From CBDDKS01 sp965230335 (lineage in GTDB: Bacteria > Pseudomonadota > Gammaproteobacteria > Enterobacterales > Kangiellaceae): a stretch of 64,000 nt of DNA. This document shows, piece after piece, positions 36,489-45,795 of this stretch; position 1 is the stretch's first letter; every line of letters starts with the position of its first letter. A model generated the notes under the pieces. The model had not been told where the DNA came from. It did no database searches and worked only from the letters and a program-made list of their open reading frames with translations. The stretch spans positions 620,001 to 684,000 of the forward strand of contig CBDDKS010000006.1 in NCBI GenBank assembly GCA_965230335.1. Direction: 5' to 3'. Position numbers and translations under genes: made by a program.

Positions 36489-37850
36489 TTACTTACTTGA
36501 AAGTAATGGATCGTATTCCTGTCGTGTTCGAATAAAATCAATCATACTGGTTGCATAGGTTTTTTGATAATCCAATTGAATCAATTTTTCAAACTCTACA
36601 ATCGCTTTATCCAGTTTATTTAAATGATAGAATGACTGTGCTTTATAAAAAAGACTATTCTTCTTATCCTGTTCTTTTAATTTTTTCTTATTGGCATTAT
36701 CAGCATACTTAATCACATCTCTCCATTTTTCTGCAGAAACAGACATAATCATTTGCTGCATTTCTGCATTACCATTACTTGTCAACTTAGCCAACTCACC
36801 ATAAGCATGAATGGCTTTATCTGTTTCTCTCGCTAATCGCCAGTTCTGTGCTGCAATTTTCCAATTTTCAATGGAAGGCTCCAGTAATTTTTTCTTCATG
36901 CCTTCTTCAGTAATTCGGGCTGCATCTTCATACAGACCTAAAAACACATAAAGACCAACCAATACTTTATATTCCGCTTTATTTTTAAAGCGTTCTTGTT
37001 TTTCAAGTAATGATAAAACACGGGATGCCGAAGGCCTGTCTTTAAGTTCTAAATAAATACCGGATAATATGCTCCAATATTCATCTTTAGCAGGAAACTC
37101 CTCTACAAGTACCGTAGCAATTTTAGCAGCCCCCTTCCAATCTTTGACTTCCTGGTGAGCCGTTAACAAAACCCTTAATAAATTTTCTTCTGCTTTTTTA
37201 GAAGCTCTGACACCCCAATAAGCAACACAGGCAGATTTTTGTGTTTGTTTTAAGTGGTGATAAGAGTAGGATAACATGGCATAGGCGGTAATATCAGGAT
37301 TAACTTCCTTTGAAAACCATTTGACTAAATGGGAAACTGTTTTTTTATAATTTTTCATATTTGAAAATTGAAGATAAGCAGCAAGGAAGCGCGCACCCTG
37401 TGCATCCTTAAGCAATAACTGGTTGGAATCTGCTGCGGCTTCCAAATGAATTAATGCCTGTGACATTTGCTCCAAGTAATAATATCCATAACCAATATAA
37501 TAATCAAGTAACGCTTTGAAATACTTATCCCTCTTATAGGTATTATAGCCCCCTTTGAGCCTATCTAGAGACTCCTGGAATTTTTCTTCCGCAGCCATTT
37601 CCAATGCCTTATTAATTCGTTTACCTAATCCAGGAGGTACGAGTCTTATGTCTTGTTTTTCAATTTTCTCAGCCGTTTTAATGGGTGTGCACTGTGATGT
37701 TAATTCTGTGCGAATATCTAAAGTCTGTCCATAAGGAATCACAGGGGCCTGGTTTGCATTTGGATTTTGGTTTTGAGCAAAACCCATACTGATGCAACAA
37801 AAAAGAGCACTTACTTTGATAATTTTATGAAAAAAATAACGATATATCAT
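36489..37850 (-). CDS. Periplasmic TPR-repeat protein of the TonB operon
   Basis: About 453 residues with a signal peptide (SALFCCISMGFAQNQ, cleavage after FA) and multiple tetratricopeptide-type helical pairs from about residue 65 to the end, for example KYFKALLDYYIGYGYYYLEQ and KNSLFYKAQSFYHLNKLDKA. It is last in a six-gene operon with ttpC/exbB/exbD/tonB. TPR proteins accompany TtpC-type TonB2 systems in vibrios and relatives, where they are thought to assist the transducer. I take the ATG at 37850 as start; a GTG four codons earlier is in frame. Confidence 0.85.
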   Translation of the reverse strand: MIYRYFFHKIIKVSALFCCISMGFAQNQNPNANQAPVIPYGQTLDIRTELTSQCTPIKTAEKIEKQDIRLVPPGLGKRINKALEMAAEEKFQESLDRLKGGYNTYKRDKYFKALLDYYIGYGYYYLEQMSQALIHLEAAADSNQLLLKDAQGARFLAAYLQFSNMKNYKKTVSHLVKWFSKEVNPDITAYAMLSYSYHHLKQTQKSACVAYWGVRASKKAEENLLRVLLTAHQEVKDWKGAAKIATVLVEEFPAKDEYWSILSGIYLELKDRPSASRVLSLLEKQERFKNKAEYKVLVGLYVFLGLYEDAARITEEGMKKKLLEPSIENWKIAAQNWRLARETDKAIHAYGELAKLTSNGNAEMQQMIMSVSAEKWRDVIKYADNANKKKLKEQDKKNSLFYKAQSFYHLNKLDKAIVEFEKLIQLDYQKTYATSMIDFIRTRQEYDPLLSSK

Positions 37851-37883
37851 AATTACTAACACCTAAATTGCTCACTTAACAGA

Positions 37884-38546
37884 TTAATCCGACAACTGGA
37901 ATTTAAGAGTATACTGCATATTTTCTTGCAGTACTGGCTGACCATCGACAACCCGTGATTGAAAACGCCATTTTTTAATCGTTTTGCTTGCCGAACGAAT
38001 AAAATCCCTCAACATTGCCTGCTTTCTTACTAACAGTGATCCATCCTTTTTCTTCGCATCAGCTTTAATCACTTTAATATTAGTAGGATAGCCATCTGGT
38101 TTGATATCAAACTGAAAAGTGATGTTTGCTACTACTTTCTCTTTCAATGCATACGGTGGATATTGTGGAGGAAAAGTAACCAATGGTACGGCATCGCCAT
38201 CCTGTGTACCAACTTCTCCAGGACGTCCAACAGAAAGACCAATATTAGCCACACTCATATCCAGATTTGCCAATTTAATATCGATAGTATTCACTGTTTC
38301 AGATTGTGTTTGTGCGACATTCTGCATTTGAGGCGGTGGTGGATCCTTAGGAGGTTCTACTTTCTTGGGTAATTTACGAACTTTTCTTGTCTTATCAATT
38401 TCTATCTTTTCCAATGCATAATCAATAGGAATAGGAGGTTCTTCTGAGACTCTAATTTCATCAGTATCAATTAAAGTAGACATTAAAAGAAACAATAAAT
38501 AGGTGACCATTCCTCCAAGAAATATAGCCGCTAACATACGTCCCAT
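37884..38546 (-). CDS. TonB-family energy transducer (TonB2 type)
   Basis: About 220 residues: an N-terminal membrane anchor (MLAAIFLGGMVTYLLFLLMS), a Pro/Lys-rich spacer (RKVRKLPKKVEPPKDPPPPQ) and a C-terminal TonB domain (VTFPPQYPPYALKEKVVANI, then KKWRFQSRV). It carries proton-motive energy from ExbB/ExbD to outer-membrane receptors. The short length and PPQYP motif fit the TonB2 group. The start is the ATG one base after the exbD stop (TAA-T-ATG). Confidence 0.93.
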   Translation of the reverse strand: MGRMLAAIFLGGMVTYLLFLLMSTLIDTDEIRVSEEPPIPIDYALEKIEIDKTRKVRKLPKKVEPPKDPPPPQMQNVAQTQSETVNTIDIKLANLDMSVANIGLSVGRPGEVGTQDGDAVPLVTFPPQYPPYALKEKVVANITFQFDIKPDGYPTNIKVIKADAKKKDGSLLVRKQAMLRDFIRSASKTIKKWRFQSRVVDGQPVLQENMQYTLKFQLSD

Positions 38547-38547
38547 A

Positions 38548-38955
38548 TTAACCACCTCTTCTCGTTGCTACAGAGACATTAGGGACATTCGCTTCTCTCA
38601 CTACATCCAAAACTTTCATAAGCATATCGGCTTTGGACGCTTGATCAACCTGAATAATCACTTCTCCTTTTGCCAATTCTTTCTTTATCTGTTCAATTCT
38701 CAGTTTTAATTCCTGAATTTTTACTTCGGCTCTATCAATAAAAATTCTGTCATCTCCAGTAACCGCAATAAATAAGTTACCTTTGGGTCGCAATGTTTGG
38801 CTGGTTGCTTCAGGTTTTATAACCTGAATACCAGCTTCTCTAACAAAAGAAGTGGTGACAATGAAAAAGATAAGCATAATAAAGACAACATCCAACATGG
38901 GTGTCATGTCTATTTCATTTTCTTCATTGATACTTCTTGATTGCCGTTTTGCCAT
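38548..38955 (-). CDS. exbD: Biopolymer transport protein ExbD
   Basis: 135 residues with the ExbD layout: a cytoplasmic start (RSINEENEIDMTPMLDVVFI) carrying the membrane-embedded Asp that conducts protons, one transmembrane helix (VVFIMLIFFIVTTSF), then a periplasmic domain. It works with ExbB to energise TonB. It lies 17 bases after exbB and one base before tonB. Confidence 0.94.
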   Translation of the reverse strand: MAKRQSRSINEENEIDMTPMLDVVFIMLIFFIVTTSFVREAGIQVIKPEATSQTLRPKGNLFIAVTGDDRIFIDRAEVKIQELKLRIEQIKKELAKGEVIIQVDQASKADMLMKVLDVVREANVPNVSVATRRGG

Positions 38956-38972
38956 ACTACTCAGGCCCTTAA

Positions 38973-39485
38973 TTAATGTTGTGGCATGTTGTCAGCCAAC
39001 TGCTCAGCTTTAATTTTAGCCATATACTCTAAACGGGTGACTAAAAACAAACCGGATAAAGCAGCAACCATTCCAGACATGGTGGGTATTGTTGCCTGAG
39101 TAATGCCTGATGCCATATCTCTTGGATCACCTGTCCCGGAAAATGCCATAATTTCAAAAACATTGATCATGCCGGTTACCGTACCTAATAAACCAATCAT
39201 GGGACAAACAGAAACCAGTGCTCTAATAAATGAAACGCTAAATCTTAATCGTTGAGACATTTCAGATATCCAGGCTTCTCTTATACGGTGAGCATGCCAG
39301 GATGTGGTGTCCGAACGAGTATCCCACTGAGCAACCAGTCTTCTCGCTTCTTTGGGGTATGAAATATTAAAATACCATAAGCGCTCGAAAATCAACGTCC
39401 ACATAACAAACAGGACGATGCCAACAATGTATAGAACAGGCCCTCCAGCTTCTAAAAAGTTTTTAATAAGCTCTAGAAAACCCAT
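38973..39485 (-). CDS. exbB: MotA/TolQ/ExbB proton channel protein (ExbB2 type)
   Basis: About 170 residues with three hydrophobic helices (GPVLYIVGIVLFVMWTLIFE, ALVSVCPMIGLLGTVTGMI and ATIPTMSGMVAALSGLFLVT) and the family signature PMIGLLGTVTGMINVF. It forms the pentameric stator ring around ExbD. I choose the ATG at 39485, one base after the ttpC stop; in-frame codons upstream overlap ttpC and are unlikely. Confidence 0.93.
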   Translation of the reverse strand: MGFLELIKNFLEAGGPVLYIVGIVLFVMWTLIFERLWYFNISYPKEARRLVAQWDTRSDTTSWHAHRIREAWISEMSQRLRFSVSFIRALVSVCPMIGLLGTVTGMINVFEIMAFSGTGDPRDMASGITQATIPTMSGMVAALSGLFLVTRLEYMAKIKAEQLADNMPQH

Positions 39486-39486
39486 A

Positions 39487-40842
39487 TTAGCTCGCTTGCT
39501 GAGATTCTGCTCTTTGTGCAATCAGCCCCGCAGAGCGCTCTTCTAATAAATGAACCAGATTTTTTGATCGGGATGCAACTAAACTGTGCAGTAAAATTAA
39601 AGGAATTGCAGAAACAATACCCAAGACCGTTGTAATCAATGCTGATGAAATACCGCCAGCCATAGTTGATGCATCACCCGTACCGTATAGGGTAATGGCC
39701 TGGAAGGTTTCTATCATACCTGTCACAGTTCCTAATAAGCCAAGCAGTGGAGAAACTGCAGCAAATACCTTAATGACAGAAACACGTTTCTCCAAACGCG
39801 GAATCTCCTTCAGTACAGCTTCATCAAGTTTTAACTCAAGATTTTCAACATCATCATCTTTATTAGCCAGATAAACAGCCATCACTCGGCCTAATGGATT
39901 TTTGCCGGGTTTATCATTTTTCGCTTGTCGACGCATTTGACTGCCCGTTGACATTAAGACTAATACACGCTCTAAAGAAATCACCAAGCCAAGTAATAAC
40001 ACCAACCCAATAACCAGACCAACGATACCACCATAATTTTTTACCCGCTCTGGCCAGGTTTCTCTTCGGGTTTCCAGCAAAATGGTTTTACCCTGAGCTG
40101 GGTCCAATGCTAAATAGGAATAGTCGTTCATTTTTATATCTAAACGACCACCACCGCCAATAGTGGGTTGTCTATCAATTTGTGTAATCAATTGCGTGGC
40201 ATGGTCGTAATTTAAATATTGGTTATTGGCAATAAGGTTAAAAGTGCCTACCCGAATAACGGAAGTTTGTTTTTCTTCCCGGTTTTTACCCCAAACATTA
40301 GTGTCAAATTGAAACACTTTGCCTTGTTCGGTCATTTCTTCTTGTAGAGCTAACCATAAGTCTCGTAACTCTTCTGTTTTTGGAACAACATTACCACGTG
40401 AATTATATTCTTCTAACTGTTGATGCCGATTAGGTAACTGACTGCTGATAATCGATTGTTTTAACGTTTCTGCAGTGCTGCCTGAAACACGACCAAATAC
40501 ACCAATAGCTTCACCCAAATTACCCAGCTTAAGTTGTTTTTCCTCTTCCAGTGTGGCTAATATTTTTTCATTCTCATAAAACTGTTTTTTAAGCTCTTCA
40601 CTTCTTCTTTCCAATCTTTTCAATTCAGCTTTTGCATTATTGAGTATGGTTTGTTGTTTATTACGTGCCGATCTAAATTCTTTTAAACGCTTTCTGTCAT
40701 TGGCATCTTCTAAATCTTTTATTTTTCTGATTTCCTGCAATAAATCCTTCATATTTTTTGCTTCAAAATCAGCATAACTATTTTGAATAGAAACGAATAA
40801 TAATGAAAGGCAGCAAATACTGAATAGACGATTTAATTTCAT
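39487..40842 (-). CDS. TtpC-like TolQ/ExbB-domain protein with periplasmic coiled coil
   Basis: The 451-residue protein has a signal peptide (ends NSYADFE), a long charged coiled coil (about 30-120), a beta-rich periplasmic part (about 190-260), a transmembrane segment (GGIVGLVIGLVLLLGLVISL) and a C-terminal MotA/TolQ/ExbB domain with SPLLGLLGTVTGMIETFQAI. This is the architecture of TtpC from the Vibrio TonB2 system, an extra component needed for TonB2-dependent uptake. It overlaps the DUF3450 stop by one base (TAATG). Confidence 0.9.
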   Translation of the reverse strand: MKLNRLFSICCLSLLFVSIQNSYADFEAKNMKDLLQEIRKIKDLEDANDRKRLKEFRSARNKQQTILNNAKAELKRLERRSEELKKQFYENEKILATLEEEKQLKLGNLGEAIGVFGRVSGSTAETLKQSIISSQLPNRHQQLEEYNSRGNVVPKTEELRDLWLALQEEMTEQGKVFQFDTNVWGKNREEKQTSVIRVGTFNLIANNQYLNYDHATQLITQIDRQPTIGGGGRLDIKMNDYSYLALDPAQGKTILLETRRETWPERVKNYGGIVGLVIGLVLLLGLVISLERVLVLMSTGSQMRRQAKNDKPGKNPLGRVMAVYLANKDDDVENLELKLDEAVLKEIPRLEKRVSVIKVFAAVSPLLGLLGTVTGMIETFQAITLYGTGDASTMAGGISSALITTVLGIVSAIPLILLHSLVASRSKNLVHLLEERSAGLIAQRAESQQAS

Positions 40843-41627
40843 TAGTTTGCCTCCTTTGAAACCATAACCGGCACAGTCATGAGACTCTTCTTATTGGCTT
40901 GTACCTGCTTTAACGTTCGAGCAACAATTCGGGCACCTTTTGAATCAAGCTTTTGCCAATCACCCGTTTCTTTATCCCATATAGCGGCTTTCAGCGTATC
41001 ACCAGACAACACATAAGCCAGACAAACTCTACCAAAACGTAAGAAGTCCACTTGTTTTGGAATACCGCTTATATCCACTGTTCCTGTGTAGTGATCAACA
41101 GAATTACCGTAAGCGATTTCTTTTTGATAAGCCGTTAAAATAGCGCCATATTGAGTCGCAACCGGGAAAGCCGGATTTTGTAGCATATTCTTTACTTCAG
41201 CTAGAGTTCTTTGTCTTTCTTCCTGTTCGAAAGGCAAATCAAATTTTATGAACTTCTCAAGTGCTTCAACCATACTGTGCATTAATGGCAATAAATCCCG
41301 TTCAGTTTTATCAATTCGATTGATTTCTTCCTGTTTTAACTTTTGTTCTTCTTCTTGTCTTGATATGTTTTGCTCCATTTGATAGTTATAAATTTGTGCC
41401 CGCTTAATATCGATTAAAACCGCACGGTAATCCAAACTCATATTCATTGTGGCTTGCGCCAAATCATCAATTCTCTTTTGTGTTTTAAGCGCATTATTTT
41501 CGATACGCTGCTCCACTTTTATTGACGGTGCCAATTTGTTTTGTGCAAAACCATTCGTCATAAAACACAGCAAGCTTAATGCAAGCCATTGAATACCTGA
41601 TGAAGAGCTAAAAAACTGATACCACAT
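40842..41627 (-). CDS. DUF3450 family periplasmic protein
   Basis: The 261-residue protein has a signal peptide (LALSLLCFMTNGFAQNK), a long coiled coil (about 35-110) and a conserved C-terminal half containing DFLRFGRVCLAYVLSGD, recognised as the DUF3450 type that heads TtpC/ExbB2/ExbD2/TonB2 operons. Function is unknown; a periplasmic partner of TtpC is likely from operon order. It is the first gene of the operon. Confidence 0.87.
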   Translation of the reverse strand: MWYQFFSSSSGIQWLALSLLCFMTNGFAQNKLAPSIKVEQRIENNALKTQKRIDDLAQATMNMSLDYRAVLIDIKRAQIYNYQMEQNISRQEEEQKLKQEEINRIDKTERDLLPLMHSMVEALEKFIKFDLPFEQEERQRTLAEVKNMLQNPAFPVATQYGAILTAYQKEIAYGNSVDHYTGTVDISGIPKQVDFLRFGRVCLAYVLSGDTLKAAIWDKETGDWQKLDSKGARIVARTLKQVQANKKSLMTVPVMVSKEAN

Positions 41628-42241
41628 AGTTTATCCCGATAATTTTGTTGTAATTAAATGAACAGAAAACACTATTTATAAAGACCTGACCAACCAAAGA
41701 TAAGACGATAACAGCAATAGTAACCGTTTATGAGTCATCATTGAATGAGTTTTTATAGCTTTTTATTTTCTAACTATGTCTCGCTCCAATAGGTAGATAC
41801 CAGAGCAAGCGATAATGCGAATATAGCGATAAAACCCCAATGAGTCAATGAGAATGTATGGTGTCATCAGATACTTCAAGCATTTTGTACTTATGATAAT
41901 AATGGCATAAAACACTTAAATAACAATGCTTTCACACATAAAATTTCTATTAAGAAGTTAGGGGCTGTTTACCTTTTATAGTTTAAACCTGTAAAAGATA
42001 AACAGCCACTAATCAGTCACCTTTACCAATTCCTATAATCTTCAATTTAATAAAAGTCTATGGCTTGAGTATATAGACTATGCTATTTTATAGGATCTAG
42101 TAGATTGTATGACGGCGGAAAACAACGGATCCTTTGTATGACTGTTACCTCTCTCGCAACCCATGTGGTGATATTCATCAAACTCTCAATTAAAACAACA
42201 CATATTCAAGAAACTTGAGTATCCATATTTACGCTTTTTTC
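41628..42241. other. 614-bp intergenic region between divergent TonB and ABC importer operons
   Basis: No gene is supported. It holds a full dispersed palindrome (41958-42012), an inverted repeat AGTCTAT...ATAGACT (42055-42061 and 42073-42079) and TTGTATGAC repeated at 42105 and 42134. Promoters for both operons must lie here, but I cannot assign them confidently. Confidence 0.55.
41958..42012. repeat. Full copy of dispersed extragenic palindrome
   Basis: Left arm TTAGGGGCTGTTTACCTTTT and the matching inverted right arm (ending AACAGCCACTAA) enclose a loop of about 13 bases. Two mismatches distinguish the arms, against none in the 20006 copy. Confidence 0.85.
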
Positions 42242-43876
42242 ATGAAACAAAAATTCATTTTGAGATACATCAAATGCAGCGCCCTATTAGCTGGTTTATG
42301 TTTATTCATTTATGGCTGTGAAAATAGCCATCACTATGATCAAGCTAAACTCAATACATTGATTTACTGCTCAGAAGGCAGTCCAGATAGCTTTAATCCT
42401 CTCACAGCCACTTCTGGAACAACAGTTGATGCCAGTGCAAGACAATTATTTAACCGTCTAGTAACTTTTGAGCCAGGAACCCTCAATATTATCCCCTCCC
42501 TTGCAGAAAGCTGGACAATTGAAGGCAAAACCAAATACCGCTTTAAGCTCAGAAAAAATGTCCGTTTTCATTCAACAGACTATTTTAAACCCAACCGACC
42601 ATTGAATGCAGATGACATCCTCTTTAGTTACTATCGCCAACAAGATCAAAAGCACCCTTATCATTTTATTGGAGGAGGAAAGTACCCTTATTTTCAATCT
42701 CAAAAAATGGGACAACAAATTACAACCCTCCATAAAGTTGACGATTACACCATTGAATTTATTTTAAAAAAACCCTCGGCACCTTTTCTTTCTATTCTGG
42801 CAACAGAATTCATGTCGATTCAGTCTGCTGAATATGCTGATTATTTAGCTCAAAAAGATCAAAAACATCTCTTCGACAGATTCCCAATAGGTACAGGACC
42901 GTTTAAATTTAAACGTTATCAGCCCAATGCCTATATTCGTTATGAAGCACATGAACATTATTGGCAAGGCAAAGAATCCATCGAGCAGCTTATTTTTGCT
43001 ATCACACCTGATCCTTATCTTCGTTTCGCCCGATTAACGGCGAAAGAATGTGATGTCATGAGCTCTCCATTACCCATACAAGTACAAGCGGCACAAAAGC
43101 AAAAATATGTTGTTCCTATTGATACGCCTTCACTCAATGTTGCCTATTGGGGCTTCAACACTCGTGTTCCACCATTAAACTCTCAAAAAATACGCCAGGC
43201 ACTAAATCATGCTATTGATAAAAATAAAATTATCGATGCTGTTTATTTCGGTACCGCTGAAACAGCGGTTAATCCACTTCCTCCTAACATGTGGTCTTAT
43301 CATCAAGCCATTGAGGATTATGCCTATAACCCGGAGTTATCCAAACAGTTACTGATGGATGCCGGTTATCAAAATGGCTTTGAACTGGACATATGGACTT
43401 TTAAAGAACAGCGTATTTATAACCCCAATGCCAAAAAAACAGCTGAATTAATACAACAGGATCTCAAAAAGGTCAATGTTAAAGTGAATATCATTACCTA
43501 TCCACTGGAGACCTTACTAGAACGTATGAACGAAGGAGAACATCAAGCCTTCTTACTGGGCTGGAGTGCTGATAATGGTGATCCTGATAATTTTTTAGGG
43601 ACTTTACTCAGTTGTCATTCAGATCAAAACTATGCTTTCTGGTGCGATCAGCATTTCGATGCCATCATTGCTGATGCCCGCAGTATTTCTGATCGTCAGT
43701 CACGTACCGAGCTTTACAAAGAAGCACAAGTCATTTTCAAGGAACAAGCACCCTGGACACCTCTTGCCCACTCAAAACAATATTTATTGGTTAACAAGCG
43801 GGTAAACAATTTAAAACTTGCTCCCACAGGTGGTATTTATTTTAGTGGCGTGACATTATCCAATAAAGCATTTTAA
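42242..43876 (+). CDS. Peptide ABC transporter substrate-binding lipoprotein (DppA/SapA type)
   Basis: About 544 residues. A lipoprotein signal ends at LFIYGC (Cys near residue 26). The mature part is a family 5 extracellular solute-binding protein: LIYCSEGSPDSFNPLTATSG near the start, then the conserved HPYHFIGGG and TAETAVNPLPPNMW regions. It should bind di- or oligopeptides in the periplasm and deliver them to the permeases that follow. I start at the ATG at 42242; the frame opens further upstream with TTG. First gene of a five-gene operon (nine-base gap to the permease). Confidence 0.92.
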   Translation: MKQKFILRYIKCSALLAGLCLFIYGCENSHHYDQAKLNTLIYCSEGSPDSFNPLTATSGTTVDASARQLFNRLVTFEPGTLNIIPSLAESWTIEGKTKYRFKLRKNVRFHSTDYFKPNRPLNADDILFSYYRQQDQKHPYHFIGGGKYPYFQSQKMGQQITTLHKVDDYTIEFILKKPSAPFLSILATEFMSIQSAEYADYLAQKDQKHLFDRFPIGTGPFKFKRYQPNAYIRYEAHEHYWQGKESIEQLIFAITPDPYLRFARLTAKECDVMSSPLPIQVQAAQKQKYVVPIDTPSLNVAYWGFNTRVPPLNSQKIRQALNHAIDKNKIIDAVYFGTAETAVNPLPPNMWSYHQAIEDYAYNPELSKQLLMDAGYQNGFELDIWTFKEQRIYNPNAKKTAELIQQDLKKVNVKVNIITYPLETLLERMNEGEHQAFLLGWSADNGDPDNFLGTLLSCHSDQNYAFWCDQHFDAIIADARSISDRQSRTELYKEAQVIFKEQAPWTPLAHSKQYLLVNKRVNNLKLAPTGGIYFSGVTLSNKAF

Positions 43877-43885
43877 GAGCCACTT

Positions 43886-44905
43886 ATGCTACGTATTATT
43901 ATAAAACAAAGCTTTATTTTATTACTCAGTATTATTGGTTTAAGTTTTGTTTTCTTTTTCATTACCTACCTTTTGCCAGGTGGTCCCTTGTCTTTCTGGC
44001 ATAGCCATTTAGCTCAAGACACTTCTGCCTATATTCAGATAGAACAGAGTTTAAAACTTAACCAGTCCATCATTCACCAATATATTGCTTATGTAGAAAA
44101 AATTTTACAAGGCGACTGGGGAATTTCCAAAAGTACTCATACACCTGTTTTTGAAGAGTTAATCATTTATTTCCCGGCAACCGTTGAACTTGGTTTTTGT
44201 GCTATTTTACTTGCATTGATTATAGGTATACCTGCCGGCGTTTATGCGGCAACACATCGTGATTCCTGGATGGACAGTTTAGTCATTACTTCCACTTTAA
44301 TTGGATATTCCATGCCAATATTCTGGTGGAGCATGTTGTTGATCTTATTCTTTTCACTAACACTGGGTTTTACGCCCGTTGCAGGTCGTATTGATCTTGT
44401 TTTTGACATTGAACCTATAACAGGATTTATCCTTGTTGACACTTTACTGGCAAGCAAACAATATGGTTTGGATGCTTTTTTTAATGCACTAAAGCACCTT
44501 ATTCTTCCCATAGTGGTTATGGCAACGGTACCTCTGGCAGTGATTGCACGTATTACCCGCTCTTCCATGCTGGAAGTATTATCATCGGATTACATCCTTA
44601 CCGCTCGTTCAAAAGGCTTATCCCAATTTAGAATCGTATGGGTTCACGGATTACGCAATGCATTAGTGACCATTGTTACCATTGTAGGACTGCAATCCAG
44701 CATTGTATTCACGAGTGCTATTTTAACGGAAACATTATTTGCCTGGCCTGGCATTGGAAAATGGACCGTCGATGCCATCTTGCGTAAAGATTACCCTGTC
44801 ATTCATGGCAGTATTCTGATTATCGCTTTAACGATTACTTTTATTCATATTTTCGTTGATATTTTGCATGGTTATCTAAACCCGCGTTTAAGGAAACCAA
44901 AGTGA
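43886..44905 (+). CDS. Peptide ABC transporter permease, DppB/SapB type
   Basis: The 339-residue protein has six hydrophobic segments. Its binding-protein-dependent permease signature region reads YILTARSKGLSQFRIVWVHG, the EAA loop that contacts the ATPases, followed by FAWPGIGKWTVDAI. It forms the inner-membrane pore with the next gene's product, which it overlaps by four bases. Confidence 0.93.
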   Translation: MLRIIIKQSFILLLSIIGLSFVFFFITYLLPGGPLSFWHSHLAQDTSAYIQIEQSLKLNQSIIHQYIAYVEKILQGDWGISKSTHTPVFEELIIYFPATVELGFCAILLALIIGIPAGVYAATHRDSWMDSLVITSTLIGYSMPIFWWSMLLILFFSLTLGFTPVAGRIDLVFDIEPITGFILVDTLLASKQYGLDAFFNALKHLILPIVVMATVPLAVIARITRSSMLEVLSSDYILTARSKGLSQFRIVWVHGLRNALVTIVTIVGLQSSIVFTSAILTETLFAWPGIGKWTVDAILRKDYPVIHGSILIIALTITFIHIFVDILHGYLNPRLRKPK

Positions 44906-45795
44906 AAAGTAATCTCTATCAAGACATCCATATACCTGGTCCCTGGATTATTTTCTGGCAACAATTCCATAAACACAAACTGGCTGTAGCAGGACTTTTT
45001 TGTCTGATTATTATTTTTGCTATTGCTATTTTAAGTCCATTCATGACACCTTATGATCCCAATGAACAGTTTTCAAATTATTTAAGAGTGCCACCTATCT
45101 GGCATGAAGGTGGTAGCAGTCGCTTTTTATTCGGTACCGATGATTTAGGTAGAGATTTGCTGTCTCGCATTATGAGTGGCGCACAACTCTCTCTGGGTCT
45201 TTCTGCTATTGTTGTCTTTTCCGCAACCATTATTGGTGTCGTTTTAGGCGCTATTTGTGGTATCGCAAAGGGTATGATTGAGTTCCTTATTTTAAGAATT
45301 ATGGATATTTTCTTATCCATTCCTTCTTTATTGCTTGCTGTACTGATTGTCGCTATTTTAGAACCAGGGCTCTACAATGCGATTTATGCCGTTGCATTAG
45401 TGCTTATTCCTCATTTTGTCCGTATTGTTCGGGCTATTGTTAAAGAAGAATTAGTGAAAGACTATGTTATTGCAGCAAGACTGGATGGCATTGGCACGAC
45501 CCGGCTTTTTATCAAAATTATTTTGCCCAATTTGTTACCCCCCTTAATTGTGCAAATTACCTTAAGCTTTTCTACGGCACTCATTGATATTACAGCTCTG
45601 GGCTTTTTAGGACTGGGCGCACAGGCACCAACACCCGAATGGGGTTCTATTCTTTCTCAATCTAAAGAGTTCATTCAATTAGCACCCTGGACCGTCACCA
45701 TTCCAGGTTTTGCTATATTTATTAGTGTTCTCAGTATTAATCTGGTTGGTGATGGATTACGCAGTGCTTTAGATGCCAAGAGTTTACATACATGA
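44902..45795 (+). CDS. Peptide ABC transporter permease, DppC/SapC type
   Basis: The 297-residue partner permease has an N-terminal OppC_N segment (FHKHKLAVAGLFCLIIIFAI), the motif GTDDLGRDLLSRIMSGAQLS and the EAA loop DYVIAARLDGIGTTRLFIKI. It overlaps both neighbours by four bases, showing translational coupling. Confidence 0.93.
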   Translation: MKSNLYQDIHIPGPWIIFWQQFHKHKLAVAGLFCLIIIFAIAILSPFMTPYDPNEQFSNYLRVPPIWHEGGSSRFLFGTDDLGRDLLSRIMSGAQLSLGLSAIVVFSATIIGVVLGAICGIAKGMIEFLILRIMDIFLSIPSLLLAVLIVAILEPGLYNAIYAVALVLIPHFVRIVRAIVKEELVKDYVIAARLDGIGTTRLFIKIILPNLLPPLIVQITLSFSTALIDITALGFLGLGAQAPTPEWGSILSQSKEFIQLAPWTVTIPGFAIFISVLSINLVGDGLRSALDAKSLHT

